This document shows positions 22,745 to 32,677 of a DNA stretch of 64,000 nucleotides, piece after piece (position 1 is the stretch's first letter; each line of letters starts with the position of its first letter). Under the pieces are notes generated by a model. That model saw only the letters and a program-made list of their open reading frames with translations. It had not been told where the DNA came from and did no database searches. Position numbers and translations under genes: made by a program. Source of the stretch: Quercus robur. Its lineage: Eukaryota; Streptophyta; Magnoliopsida; Fagales; Fagaceae. The stretch lies in NCBI RefSeq assembly GCF_932294415.1, contig NC_065538.1, positions 79,311,834-79,375,833 on the forward strand, given 5' to 3'.

Positions 22745-25700
22745 GTCTATTATTATGGAACTGTCGTGGGCTTGGGAACCCACGTACAGAAAATGAGCTT
22801 GTTAGATTGATACAGGCAAAAGATCCCTCTGTCGTGTTTATAGCCGAAACATGGGCAGACGATGCAAGGCTAGATCGTACTTTGAGCAAGATTAATTTCG
22901 ACCAGAAGTGGGTGGCTCCAAGATTGAATAGAGGCGGTGGGTTAGTATTATTTTGGAAAAATTCTATTAACATTGATGTGGTTGATTCCCATAGGTATTT
23001 TATTGATACGATCATCAATGGGAATTCTGATAGTGCATGGAGATTTACTGGTTTTTATGGAGAACCTGAAACCCACAGGAGGAGTGAGGCATGGAGCAAA
23101 TTGAGAAGCTTAAAAAATAGAATGAATATCCCTTGGATTTGCGGGGGCGATTTTAATGAAATAGTCCGCCAAGAGGAGACGTGGGGTGGGGCTCCTAGAG
23201 ATCATAATCAAATGCAACTATTTTGAGATGTGATCGACGAATGTCAATTTATGGATTTAGGTTTTGTGGGGCCTAAATTCACTTGGGCAAAGCACTATGT
23301 TGATGGGCATTCCATGCGAACAAGGCTGGATCGGTGCATGGCTACAAATTCTTGGTTTCAAAAATTTCCAGGAACTAGGGTTCACCATCTTAGTTGTATG
23401 TCATCGGATCATTCTCCCCTTTTGATCAATCTGTCAGGGATGCCAGAACTTAGAAAAAAGAGATGCTTCAGATTTGAAGAAATGTGGCTATCGGAGCCAT
23501 CTTGTGGTGAGATGGTGGAGGAAGTGTGGAGTAGTACAAGGGATTCAAATCCAAGCTTAGCCATTTTGAAAAAAGTGGCTAAATGTGAACAAGAATTATC
23601 ATGGTGGAGTAAACACAATTTTGGGCACGTGAAAAGGGATTTAGATTTGAAGAAGAAACAATTGGTTGTGGCCGAGAACGAAGCTATGGCGAGTGGAAAT
23701 AATACTCGTGTTAGGAGGCTACGAATGGAGATTAACTTGTTGCAAGACCGAGAATCAAGGATGTGGTGTCAAAGATCTAGGGTGTTATGGTTAAGCAAAG
23801 GGGATAGTAATACAGCTTTCTTCCACAGCAAGGCCACAAAGAGGTTTAGGAAGAATTTAATTAGAGGAATAAGAGACCAGAATGAAGTTTGGCTGACCGA
23901 TAAAGGGGAGATAGGGAACGTGATGGTAAGTTACTACAAAGATCTTTTCTCCTCCTCAAATCCGATTCTTGACGATGACTCTCTTGAGAAAATTCCTCGT
24001 ATGGTGACCGAGGAGATGAATGCGGATCTGTTGAAGGAATTTACAGAAGTGGAAGTGAAGGAAGCCTTGGATCAGATGGCCCCTCTAAAAGCTCCGGGTC
24101 CTGATGGTATGCCTCCATTGTTTTATCAACACTTTTGGAAGACGATGAAGCATGATGTTATTTCGGCCATTCTCTCTTGGTTGAATTCAGGTATCCTACC
24201 CGAACCTATTAACCACACACTCATTACTCTTATCCCTAAAATAGCTAATCCTGAGCATATGTCTGATTTTCGACCTATTAGTCTTTGTAATGTCTTGTAT
24301 AAGATTTATTCCAAGGTTTTAGCTAATAGGTTGAAGAAATTTTTACCTTCCCTAATTACTGAACATCAATCTGCCTTTGCTAAGGATAGACTAATTTCAG
24401 ATAATATTATGGTTGCTTTTGAGACTCTTCATCACATGAAGCATCATAATTCAGGGAAACACGGGTATATGGCTATCAAACTAGATATGAGTAAAGCCTA
24501 TGATCGGGTGGAATGGATGTACTTGGAAAGACTTTTGGAGAAAATGGGTTTTTGTGCTAGATGGACTGCTCTCATGATGAGCTGCGTGAAAACGGTGTCG
24601 TACTCTATTATGGTGAATGGGGAACCAACCGGGATGATCCACCCAAAGAGAGGAATTAGGCAAGGAGACCCACTATCTCCTTTCCTTTTCCTTTTATGTA
24701 CAGAAGGTCTTCATGCTCTCATAAAACATTCGGCGAGGAATGGAGATATCAAGGGCTTTTCCTTATGCAAACGAGGCCCTAAACTAACCCATTTGTTTTT
24801 TGCAGATGATAGTTTGCTTTGCTGTAGGTCAATCTCTGAGGATTGCCATAATGTGTTGAAGATTTTGGGTGAATATGAGTCTTTGTCGGGGCAAAAAATT
24901 AACAAGGACAAGACTGCTATCTTCTTTAGCAAATCCACCACGGATGAAGCAAAATCAAGCATAAAGAATCTCTTCCAAGTCCAAGAAGTGAAATCTTATG
25001 AGAAATATTTGGGCCTCCCCTCTTTTGTAGGTAGAGGAAAAAAGGCTAGCTTCAATTACATAAAAGAAAGGGTTTGGAGGAAACTCCAAGGATGGGAGGG
25101 TAAATTGCTTTCTCAAGCAGGTAGAGAGGTTTTAATTAAATCTGTGATCCAAGCTATCCCTACTTATGCTATGGGATGTTTCAAATTACCTTTGGGTCTT
25201 TGTGATGACATTGAGGCAATGATTAAGAGGTTTTGGTGGGGACAAAGGGGAAATAAGAGGAAAATTCATTGGATCCGATGGAGTGAATTGACTAAATCAA
25301 AAATGGTAGGTGGTATGGGTTTTCGCGATCTAGCTCATTTTAATGATGCTCTTTTGGCAAAACAGGCATGGCGGCTCTTGCATAACAAGGAAACCCTCTT
25401 CTACAAAGTCTTCAAAGCAAAGTTCTTCCCTAATCAATCTCTTTTAGAAGCTAAGGATACAAGGTTCGGTAACTATGCTTGGAAAAGTATACTACATGGT
25501 CGGGATGTTATTCTAGATGGTGCTTGCTGGAGGGTGGGGAATGGAAAGTCTATAAAAATTTGGCAACACCAGTGGCTGCCCCGAAAACATCCAACCAAGA
25601 TTCTTTCCCCAATGGTGGATACAATGGAAGAAGCCACTGTGGATTGCTTAATTAATGAGGAAACTAGAACATGGAATGCTACAATGATAGATGGAATTTT

Positions 25701-26835
25701 TGCACCTCAAGAAGCTGAAGAAATCAAGAATATCCCGCTGGCAAGAAAAGACACGGAGGATTCTATGTATTGGCCGTGGGAGCAAGACGGGAGGTATAGT
25801 TGTAAAACTGGCTACCGGTTCTTGAAAGAAGACGAAGTTGGATTCCAGGTGGATGAGACTCAAGACCATGAGATAGGGCTATGGAAGAAGATTTGGGCCC
25901 TTGAATGCCCAAATAAAGTCAAAAATCTAATTTGGAGGGCTTGCCGTAACTCCCTCCCGTCGAAATGTAATCTTTTCCGACGTACAATTATTTCGGAGCA
26001 ATGCTGTGATCGATGTAAGGAAGAAGCAGAAGATGCTCTGCATGCAGTTTGGACTTGTAACATGCTGGATGAAGTTTGGGGAGCAAATGCTATATGGAGT
26101 TTCCGGAGCCAACAAAGCTTTTCAAGCTTTAGTGAGCTCATGGCCTGGGTTTTTGATCATCAAAGGAATCCGGTGTTGTTTGCTTTCACTACTTGGTCCA
26201 TATGGCACCAAAGGAATCAGGTACGGCTTCAACAAAATCACCGTCCACTTACTCAAATCTCACAGTGGGCTCATGACAGATTTGTTGAGTTCAAAGCCTT
26301 GACAACTGCAACTCTTTCCAGCAGACTTGTGAGAAGGGCACGGTGGAAGCCTCCTGATAAGGAAACTTTTAAAATCAACTTTGATGGTGCAATTTTTGCT
26401 GAGGACAAAAGCTCTGGTTTGGGAGTAATCATACGTGACAGTAAGGGGCTGGTTATGGCTTCCATGGCTGACCGGATTCCACAACAGCTCCAACCAGTGG
26501 AAATTGAAGCCTTGGCTGCCAACAGAGCCCTTGTGTTTGCAAGAGAGTTGAACATTAAAGAAGCCGTTCTTGAGGGAGACTCTCTTCAGGTGATGAAGGC
26601 GCTGAGCTTCAAGAATACTGGCCTAGCACCATTCGGTTTACTGCTACAGGACTCTTTGGATTTATCTGCTGGGTTTTCAAAATTGGCCTACTCTCATACT
26701 AAGAGAGAGGGCAACACAGTTGCACACAATTTGGCTCAACTGGCTGTTAATTTTTCAAATTGTGTAATTTGGATGGAAGATGTTCCATGTGATGTAATGA
26801 CTTCTTACCATGCTGATTTAGCTGGTATTTCTTAA
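22741..26835 (+). pseudogene. LINE ORF2: endonuclease/reverse transcriptase/RNase H, one stop
   Basis: The frame of 1365 codons is open apart from a TGA at 23224-23226. The neighbouring LINE reads R (CGA) there, so a C-to-T change at a CpG explains it. Domains in order are: apurinic-type endonuclease (WNCRGLGNPR, ETWADD, GGDFNEI, SSDHSPL; residues about 1-225); reverse transcriptase (PLKAPGPDGMPPLFYQ, FRPISLCNVLYKI, KLDMSKAYDRVEW, RQGDPLSPFLF, catalytic FADD; about 440-710); zinc-binding tail (WKKIW, CDRCKEEAEDALHAVWTC); and RNase H (NFDGAIF, GVIIRDSKG, VEIEALAANRA, EGDSLQVM, REGNTVAHNLA) with its acidic residues and histidine in place. ORF2 nicks the target and copies the LINE RNA there. The stop falls late in the endonuclease. 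Confidence 0.93.
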
Positions 26836-27044
26836 TATATTGCACCTTAGTGCTCTTTCTCAAAAAAAAAAAAAAAGTTCTCCCTCAAATTTGAATATGC
26901 CGCATGGGGGTAAGTTTCGTTCTTTTCACTCAAATTTTGCGTTTCCCGCTTCTCACAAAACCCAAAAAACCGTAGAATTGAAACGAAAACACAAAATCAC
27001 AATCCAACCGTCCAAACAATTAAAAACCAACGGTCCCAGATCAC

Positions 27045-27052
27045 GATCCGCG
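27045..27052 (-). promoter_or_regulatory. Plant histone octamer (CGCGGATC, reverse orientation)
   Basis: GATCCGCG on the plus strand is the reverse complement of the CGCGGATC octamer that drives S-phase expression of plant core histone genes. It lies 39 bp before the TATA box and 168 bp before the H2A ATG, at a typical position. Confidence 0.85.
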
Positions 27053-27090
27053 TCACTCAACCTAATTGGCCCACACAACTCTCCACCCCA

Positions 27091-27097
27091 TATAAAA
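27091..27097 (+). promoter_or_regulatory. TATA box of histone H2A gene
   Basis: TATAAAA lies 123 bp upstream of the H2A ATG, followed by a CT/CA-rich leader. Transcription likely starts near 27120-27130. Confidence 0.8.
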
Positions 27098-27219
27098 CCC
27101 CAACCACCCCAGCCCATCTTCTCTCACATTCGACGCTATTCAAAGAAACTCACACACGCATTCAGTTCCCTCTCAAACCTTCTTCGATTCCCAAAAGTTT
27201 CTCTCTCTCACTTTCATCA

Positions 27220-27747
27220 ATGGCCGGAAGAGGCAAATCTCTCGCCGCAGGCACAGCCAAGAAGAGCACGTCTCGGAGCAGCAAAGCCGGTCTCCAGTTC
27301 CCCGTCGGCCGTATCGCCCGTTTCCTCAAAACCGGCAAGTACGCCGAACGCGTCGGCGGTGGCGCCCCTGTCTACCTCGCCGCCGTCCTCGAGTATCTCG
27401 CCGCCGAGGTCAGTTTACAGTTTTTGACAGTTACAAATTCTGTTACTTCCGTTTCTTTTTAAAAGTAAAAAGTTTACTTCTTTGTTATCGATTTTTAAAA
27501 AACGTTTTGTGCGGTGAATTTTTCAATCTTTTAGGTTTTGGAATTGGCTGGAAATGCAGCGAGAGACAACAAGAAGACACGTATAGTGCCACGTCATATC
27601 CAGTTGGCGGTGAGGAACGACGAGGAACTGAGCAAGCTTCTTGGGTCTGTGACCATCGCAAACGGTGGCGTTTTGCCCAACATTCACAACATGCTCTTGC
27701 CTAAGAAAACCGGCGCCGGTTCCAAGAGCGGCCCAATCGATGACTAG
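27220..27747 (+). CDS. Histone H2A, canonical type
   Basis: Two exons, 27220-27408 and 27535-27747, with a 126-bp GT-AG intron between AAE and VLELAG. I recall this as the intron position usual for plant H2A and H2AX genes. The protein has 133 residues. The basic N-tail ([19 protein letters not shown]) is followed by the histone fold with [55 protein letters not shown] and [18 protein letters not shown]. The C-tail is short and ends GSKSGPIDD. It lacks the SQEF end of H2A.X, the SPKK repeats of H2A.W and the H2A.Z signature, so it is a replication-type H2A. It packs DNA with H2B in nucleosomes. The octamer and TATA upstream fit cell-cycle control. A full-length LINE lies immediately upstream. 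Confidence 0.97.
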
Positions 27748-28755
27748 ACCGGAGGAGCTTTCTCAAAGATCTATTTTGCCAGAAAAAAAGAAGAAGAGAA
27801 TTGTGGACAGTGGTATAGATAGGAATTGTGGTTCTTAGATTTGGTGATTGTAAGAATTGGTAGGAGTAGGATTTGATTAGATTAGGATTTTCTATTGTCA
27901 TTCTGTTTGGATTTTTAGATGGTTTCTTTGCTTTTTGACAATTCAAGATTTGAATTTGATTGTTAAAAGATTTGCAATATTGAAATGTGAATGATCTTTG
28001 CAATTGTCTAAATTATGATATGTGCTTTTTTCGGCTTGGGCTTTTTAATGAGTAAAAGATTGATTCACTAACAGATTATGTGGTAAATTGTAAAAATAAA
28101 GTTTTAAAATCACAAATTATTTTATAGTTATTTTTGTTATAATTTTAATATGGTAAATTGTAAATAGATAATTATTATTTACATATGGATTTAGTTTTTT
28201 TTTTTACCAATTATACTTTATTATATCATAATTTTAGCAAAAAATTATGAAAAATTTTGTTTTTAGATTTTTTTTTTCATAAAAATCTTATGGTTTGTAT
28301 AATAATATGAACTAATTTGAATGGGAAAATGTGTTGTATAATTAAAATATTTGTTCCTATATTTTCTTTGTTATGTTTCTCATATTTAATTTTTTTTTTA
28401 AAATTATTGTTACATATAATTCTACTTTGGGTAGCATTTGCTCACGACAAATATTAAAGTGTGTTTAACTTTGAAAAAAATAACGCATATAAAAAAAATA
28501 AAGACTGAAACTTTAAAGAGTTCTCTCTAAGTACACAGATATGAAATGAACAAGAGCGCAAATTATGCAGTTTTTTTCCTTCAAATTTCAAAAGGTTACC
28601 GCTAAAAAGGTAATTGAAAAACAATGTTTTCAAACAATCATCCTACAAATTACAACCAATTAAATAAAGGCACTCCTGTGCTTTGATGTATGTAAAGCTT
28701 ATTTCATTTAAAGAATTCAAACTTGACAAAAAGAGAAAAATATAGTACTGTAAAA
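27748..28755. other. H2A 3' region and AT-rich spacer
   Basis: The 3' UTR of H2A probably ends before about 28010. Beyond it the sequence is very AT-rich and holds nothing recognisable up to the convergent DUF1218 gene. Confidence 0.6.
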
Positions 28756-29797
28756 TTAAACAGAGGCGGTGTTTGTAGGGCCTGCAGCACCTCCAGCAGG
28801 GTTCCTTGGCTGTAGTCTCTGTTTTTCTCTTTGGGCAGCAGTGACAGACACATAATAGGAAACTGCAAATAGTCCATGAACAAAGCATAAAATCCCTCCT
28901 ATAGACAGGAATCTATGGTGTGCTATCCCACAAGATTTTCTTGATCTCGAATTCGACATTGTTCCTATGATGAGCATTGAGAATGCAATGACTAATACGA
29001 TCCTGATTGGTCACAAAGGTTAAGCATTAGAACACTCTAGTTTGGGCTATACAATTATCTTTACAAATATTATTCCCAAATTCATATACATTTTTACAAC
29101 ATGCTTGAGTGTTAATTTGTGATTAAATTACAGACAGTACTTACATGCAAATCACTACGAGTACTTGATGAAAAGTTGATTTTGGTGTATCAATCGTAAG
29201 CCGACACTTAAGTATGTTATCTTAGTTACCTTAATTAAGGCTATGATGTTTCCACGCAAATATAGTTGTATCATAATCTACATTCTGTTTGAAAACCTTT
29301 TTTTTAAAAAAAAAAAAAAATTTCTCACTACTTTTTAGGTAATGGTGTAGAAGGGATTGTGTAACGTTGAGCGTGCAACACATACCAAGCGAAAATGAGA
29401 GAACCAATAGCTAATTGCTGGTTTGGTGTGGAATTTGAGAACTCCGCCTTGGACCCAACGCAAGTGCAACCACCAAGCAACTGAGCAATAACATGAGCAA
29501 GGAGTAGAAGTATAATTGCAGCCAACCCTAGCTTGAAAGCCTGATAGCTTGGGTCTCTACACTCAAAAATCCACATCCTCAAATGTTTCACCTACGAAAC
29601 AAAGACAACAAAAGAGAAAAACAAGAAGTTATTAATTAAACTTGGAATTGAAATTGTCACTATAAATTCAATTATATGGTTAGAAACTTAAAAAACACCT
29701 TGTTTTGAGAGATTTCAGCTTCAATGCCAAGAATCCCAGCAATAATGTCCAAAATCATGATCAAGAGGCAGACAAGAAAGCCATAATTTCTGGCCAT
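28756..29797 (-). CDS. DUF1218 four-helix membrane protein (DEAL/MWL type)
   Basis: Three exons on the minus strand: 29797-29699, 29591-29386 and 29002-28756, with GT-AG introns. The product has 183 residues. Exon 1 reads MARNYGFLVCLLIMILDIIA, a signal-anchor-like first helix (about 6-26). Exon 2 has the family motif FECRDPSYQAFKLG, the second helix and the cysteine pair GGCTC. Across the exon 2/3 junction is the third helix (SLIFAWIVLVIAF). Exon 3 gives IGTMSNSRSRKSCG, then HHRFLSIGGILCFVHGL and the fourth helix. Known members affect leaf symmetry (DEAL/VCC) or lignin in secondary walls (MWL); the DEAL-like CRDPS motif favours the former, as inference. A TATA-like tract lies near 29974-29985, about 180 bp upstream of the ATG. 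The gene converges on H2A. Confidence 0.92.
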
Positions 29798-30749
29798 TTT
29801 TTTCTCCTTTCTCTGAATTCAGAGCTTTGATAGCGGTGATTGTGGAAAAGGAGAAGGGAGTGATTCTAATTCTATGGGCAACTTCCCACGCTTTTTATTA
29901 GCAAATCTTTATGGGATTTAGATGAAGAAAGGGAATACGAATAAAGTTGAGTCATACATGCAGGCCTAGCTATAACATATATATATAAGAAGAATTAGCT
30001 GTGCTCTCAGGGTAAAAGCTTCTTTTGTTTTCACATTTTTTTCTTTTTTCTTATTTTGCCTCAACCTTTCTTTTTAAAGTTGGATTCCTTTCATGGGGAA
30101 CAAGGAAAGCAGAGTATCACCGGCAGGATGTATCTTGTATGGACAGCTGATAATAGATCCCACACTGAGTTCCGAAGTCATATGGTTTTGAGCTCTTATT
30201 CCTCAATAATTTATTGGTCATGACTCAATTAGTGTTAATGAATCAGGTTGCTTATCTAATAGTATGGTGATCGAATTTCCGCTAGAGTCTAATTCACAAT
30301 GGAATACATGATCTCCTATACATAATTAGCTAGGTCTTTGAAAGTTCTAGTAGTATTGGGAAAGAAAAGAATCATAGCTAGTCCGAACGAGTTTTAGAGG
30401 TACGTACATACTAGTGATTTCTTAGCAGTTCTTAAATGCAATTTGCTTGCTTTGAAAAAGGCCTAGAATCTATCCTTTGCAGGCCTTTAAAAATGGCCTC
30501 CATACACCCTGGAATCTACATATGGCATCGATATTGAACATTTATTTATGTAAATCTTAATAAGAATTCATGTGGCATTTCACTCTCAATGTTGATAATA
30601 ATGTTGAGTACTTGCAGGGTTATTGTGTAATCGAATTTGGATTTGGAGGCCAGAAATAAAATTTTGTTTAAGAAGTGCAGAGTGTATCCTTCTCAATTTA
30701 ACCGCTTGTTCCTATAGCATTATAACTGTTTAACTTTAGACCTCCATCC
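29798..30749. other. Promoter side of DUF1218 gene and spacer
   Basis: Holds the presumed DUF1218 promoter (minus strand, TATA-like run near 29980). The rest is unremarkable, with no gene seen. Confidence 0.5.
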
Positions 30750-30957
30750 CAATTTAAAGGCTGTTTTGATGCAGCAATTAAACATGACAAGATGTTACTG
30801 GCAGTCATATACGTACAGAGATGCAAAGGCAAAACCATCCACGTCCAATCTTGGATTCCAGAGAAGGAGAAGAAGGGATCTCTCTTTTTGGGCGAGCCTC
30901 ATGCAGCCCATTTTGAAGTTTCATCTTTAATGTGCTTTTTAAGCTGCTTTTTTTCTT
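30750..30957 (+). mobile_element. LINE RNase H scrap
   Basis: An open frame reads QFKGCFDAAIKHDKMLLAVI and then LFLGEPHAAHFEV. The FDAAI start and the GE-x-x-AA element are the first and second acidic sites of LINE-type RNase H domains. Nothing upstream or downstream continues the protein, so it is an isolated relic. Confidence 0.6.
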
Positions 30958-31835
30958 AAAAAAAAAGGAAAAAGAAATTTAATTTGTGCACTTTAAGCTA
31001 GTTATAGCAATATTGCACTGAAAAGAGGGATGTTCTATGAATGTGTTGTCTTTGTCTAAAGTTCTCTTCTTTCTCACATCATTAGTTCCATTCTAAGAGT
31101 AATTCTTAGGTATATTCGGAGTATGGAGAATGATGTTCCCTCTTCTCACATTTATGATGAGTCCACTTATTAAATTTATGGTACAGTTCACCACGAATGT
31201 GAGAGGAGAGAACACTATTTCTCCGTATTCTAGGAGTACTCAAAAATTTTCCCTATCCTAGAGGTCTTTATGGCTTTGGTTTAACAACTTTGATTGTTGG
31301 TCCATAAGGATAAATCTTAGGTTATTAATAAAATTAAAACACATAATTGAATAACAATTTTTTTTTGGGAAAGATAATAATATTTGTGCTATATTAGTCA
31401 AGACAAGTATCTATATAATATCTAAAAATTAAAGATTTTCATAGTGAATTTGATCATTTGTGTCATGATTATCCCTCTTCATTGGTTAATAAACAAATAA
31501 ACAAATGAGTTAATCAAATGGACGCTTACAAAATAAAAATTTTAACATGACACAGATTGTCTCAATGAATCTAGAATTTTATTTTAGAAAAAATTTTCTT
31601 TGAGATTATATGGTACAATATAAATTTACAATATAAACACATAAAAATTGATAAATACTATACACATTTGCATTGATATATACAAACCAACAGTTTATAG
31701 GCACTTCGGGTGGTGAAAACCCAGAAGGCGTTTTAGATCAAATTAGATGGTCGTATGGGAGATTAAAGCTCAATGGAATACCCAATATAATCTTAGATTC
31801 ATGCGGCAAAAACAATTGGTGGATCATGATGTCAC
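30958..31835. other. Gene-free stretch
   Basis: AT-rich spacer. Two phrases about a GAATGTGAGAGGAGAGAACA-type sequence occur near 31125 and 31195 in opposite sense, a weak inverted repeat. No gene seen. Confidence 0.4.
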
Positions 31836-32330
31836 GTATAATAATTATATGTCATGTAAATTTAGGGTCTGTTTAGTAATGTTGTTCTAATAATGTTATT
31901 TATATTTTTTAGAAATATGTGTGGATGAAATTTGGTAATGTTGTTCTAATAACGTTATTTATATTTTTTAAAAATACGTGTAGATGAAAAAGTGTGTAAA
32001 AATACGTGTAATATTATTTATTTATTTATTTATTTTTGGTTTTCCATCGTGTTTTCTCAAAGTTTTCAACCAGAAACTAATTACTGTTTGCGATGGGTGG
32101 GCCCATAGTAAGGTAAATCGTTGACCCAGAGAGTCTTTTTTTGCAAAATGTGTATAATAATTATATATCATGTAAATTAAGGGCCTGTTTGGTAATGTTG
32201 TTCTAATAACGTTATTTATATTTTTTAGAAATACGTGTGGATGAATGAAAAAGTGTGTAAAAATACTGTTCACGATGGGTGGACCCATAATAAGGTAAAT
32301 CGCTGGGCCAGAGAATTTTTTTAAAGTGTT
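31836..32330. repeat. Tandem duplication, period 316 bp, upstream of HSA32
   Basis: GTATAATAATTATATGTCAT at 31836 recurs at 32152. Both copies continue with TAGGGTCTGTTTAG/AAGGGCCTGTTTGG and TAATGTTGTTCTAATAA-GT. A later landmark, CGATGGGTGG-CCCATA, occurs at about 32091 and 32272. The first copy also holds an internal repeat of the TTGTTCTAATAA phrase at 31937. The GGGCCTGTTTGG start suggests each unit carries an old MITE-like repeat. Confidence 0.82.
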
Positions 32331-32480
32331 GGTGCCTAGATTGAAACTAGAGAACTCTTAATCAAACCTAAGACAGCCACTTTGAGATCAAATGTCCAAT
32401 CCCGATGGATTACGTGTAATATTATTTAAGCTAGGAAAACTGTTGTTTAAATTCCAATTATTTTACGTGAAACGAGAGAA

Positions 32481-32497
32481 TGTGCCACGTGGGCACA
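32481..32497. promoter_or_regulatory. G-box in the HSA32 upstream region
   Basis: TGTGCCACGTGGGCACA is a near-perfect palindrome centred on CACGTG (32486-32491), about 190 bp before the HSA32 ATG. G-boxes bind bZIP/bHLH factors, including ABA-response factors. I see no clean heat-shock element triplet, only a loose match near 32581-32605. Confidence 0.5.
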
Positions 32498-32677
32498 AGT
32501 CAAGGACGCGTGTCAGGAGACGATTTTAACATGAACAATGAAGCATTGTCTGGAAGCAACTGGAACATATATCCAACACTTTTCTTCTAAAGCTTTCGAG
32601 ACAGAAACAGTCATTTAATCCAAAAATCCAATTAATCAGACAGACAGCCCAGGAAATCGATCAAGTTCGGAATTAAT

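Larger units (their letters stand above)
21015..26875 (+). mobile_element. Full-length L1-type LINE
   Basis: A 16-bp target duplication AGTTCTCCCTCAAATT lies at 20999-21014 and again at 26876-26891. The element has a 5' leader of about 200 bases, ORF1 (21218-22744), ORF2 (22741-26835), a short 3' UTR and a poly-A tail (about 26862-26875). Only one internal stop codon is seen, in ORF2, so the insertion looks recent. The perfect flanking duplication supports this. It sits 345 bp upstream of the histone H2A start codon. Confidence 0.97.
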
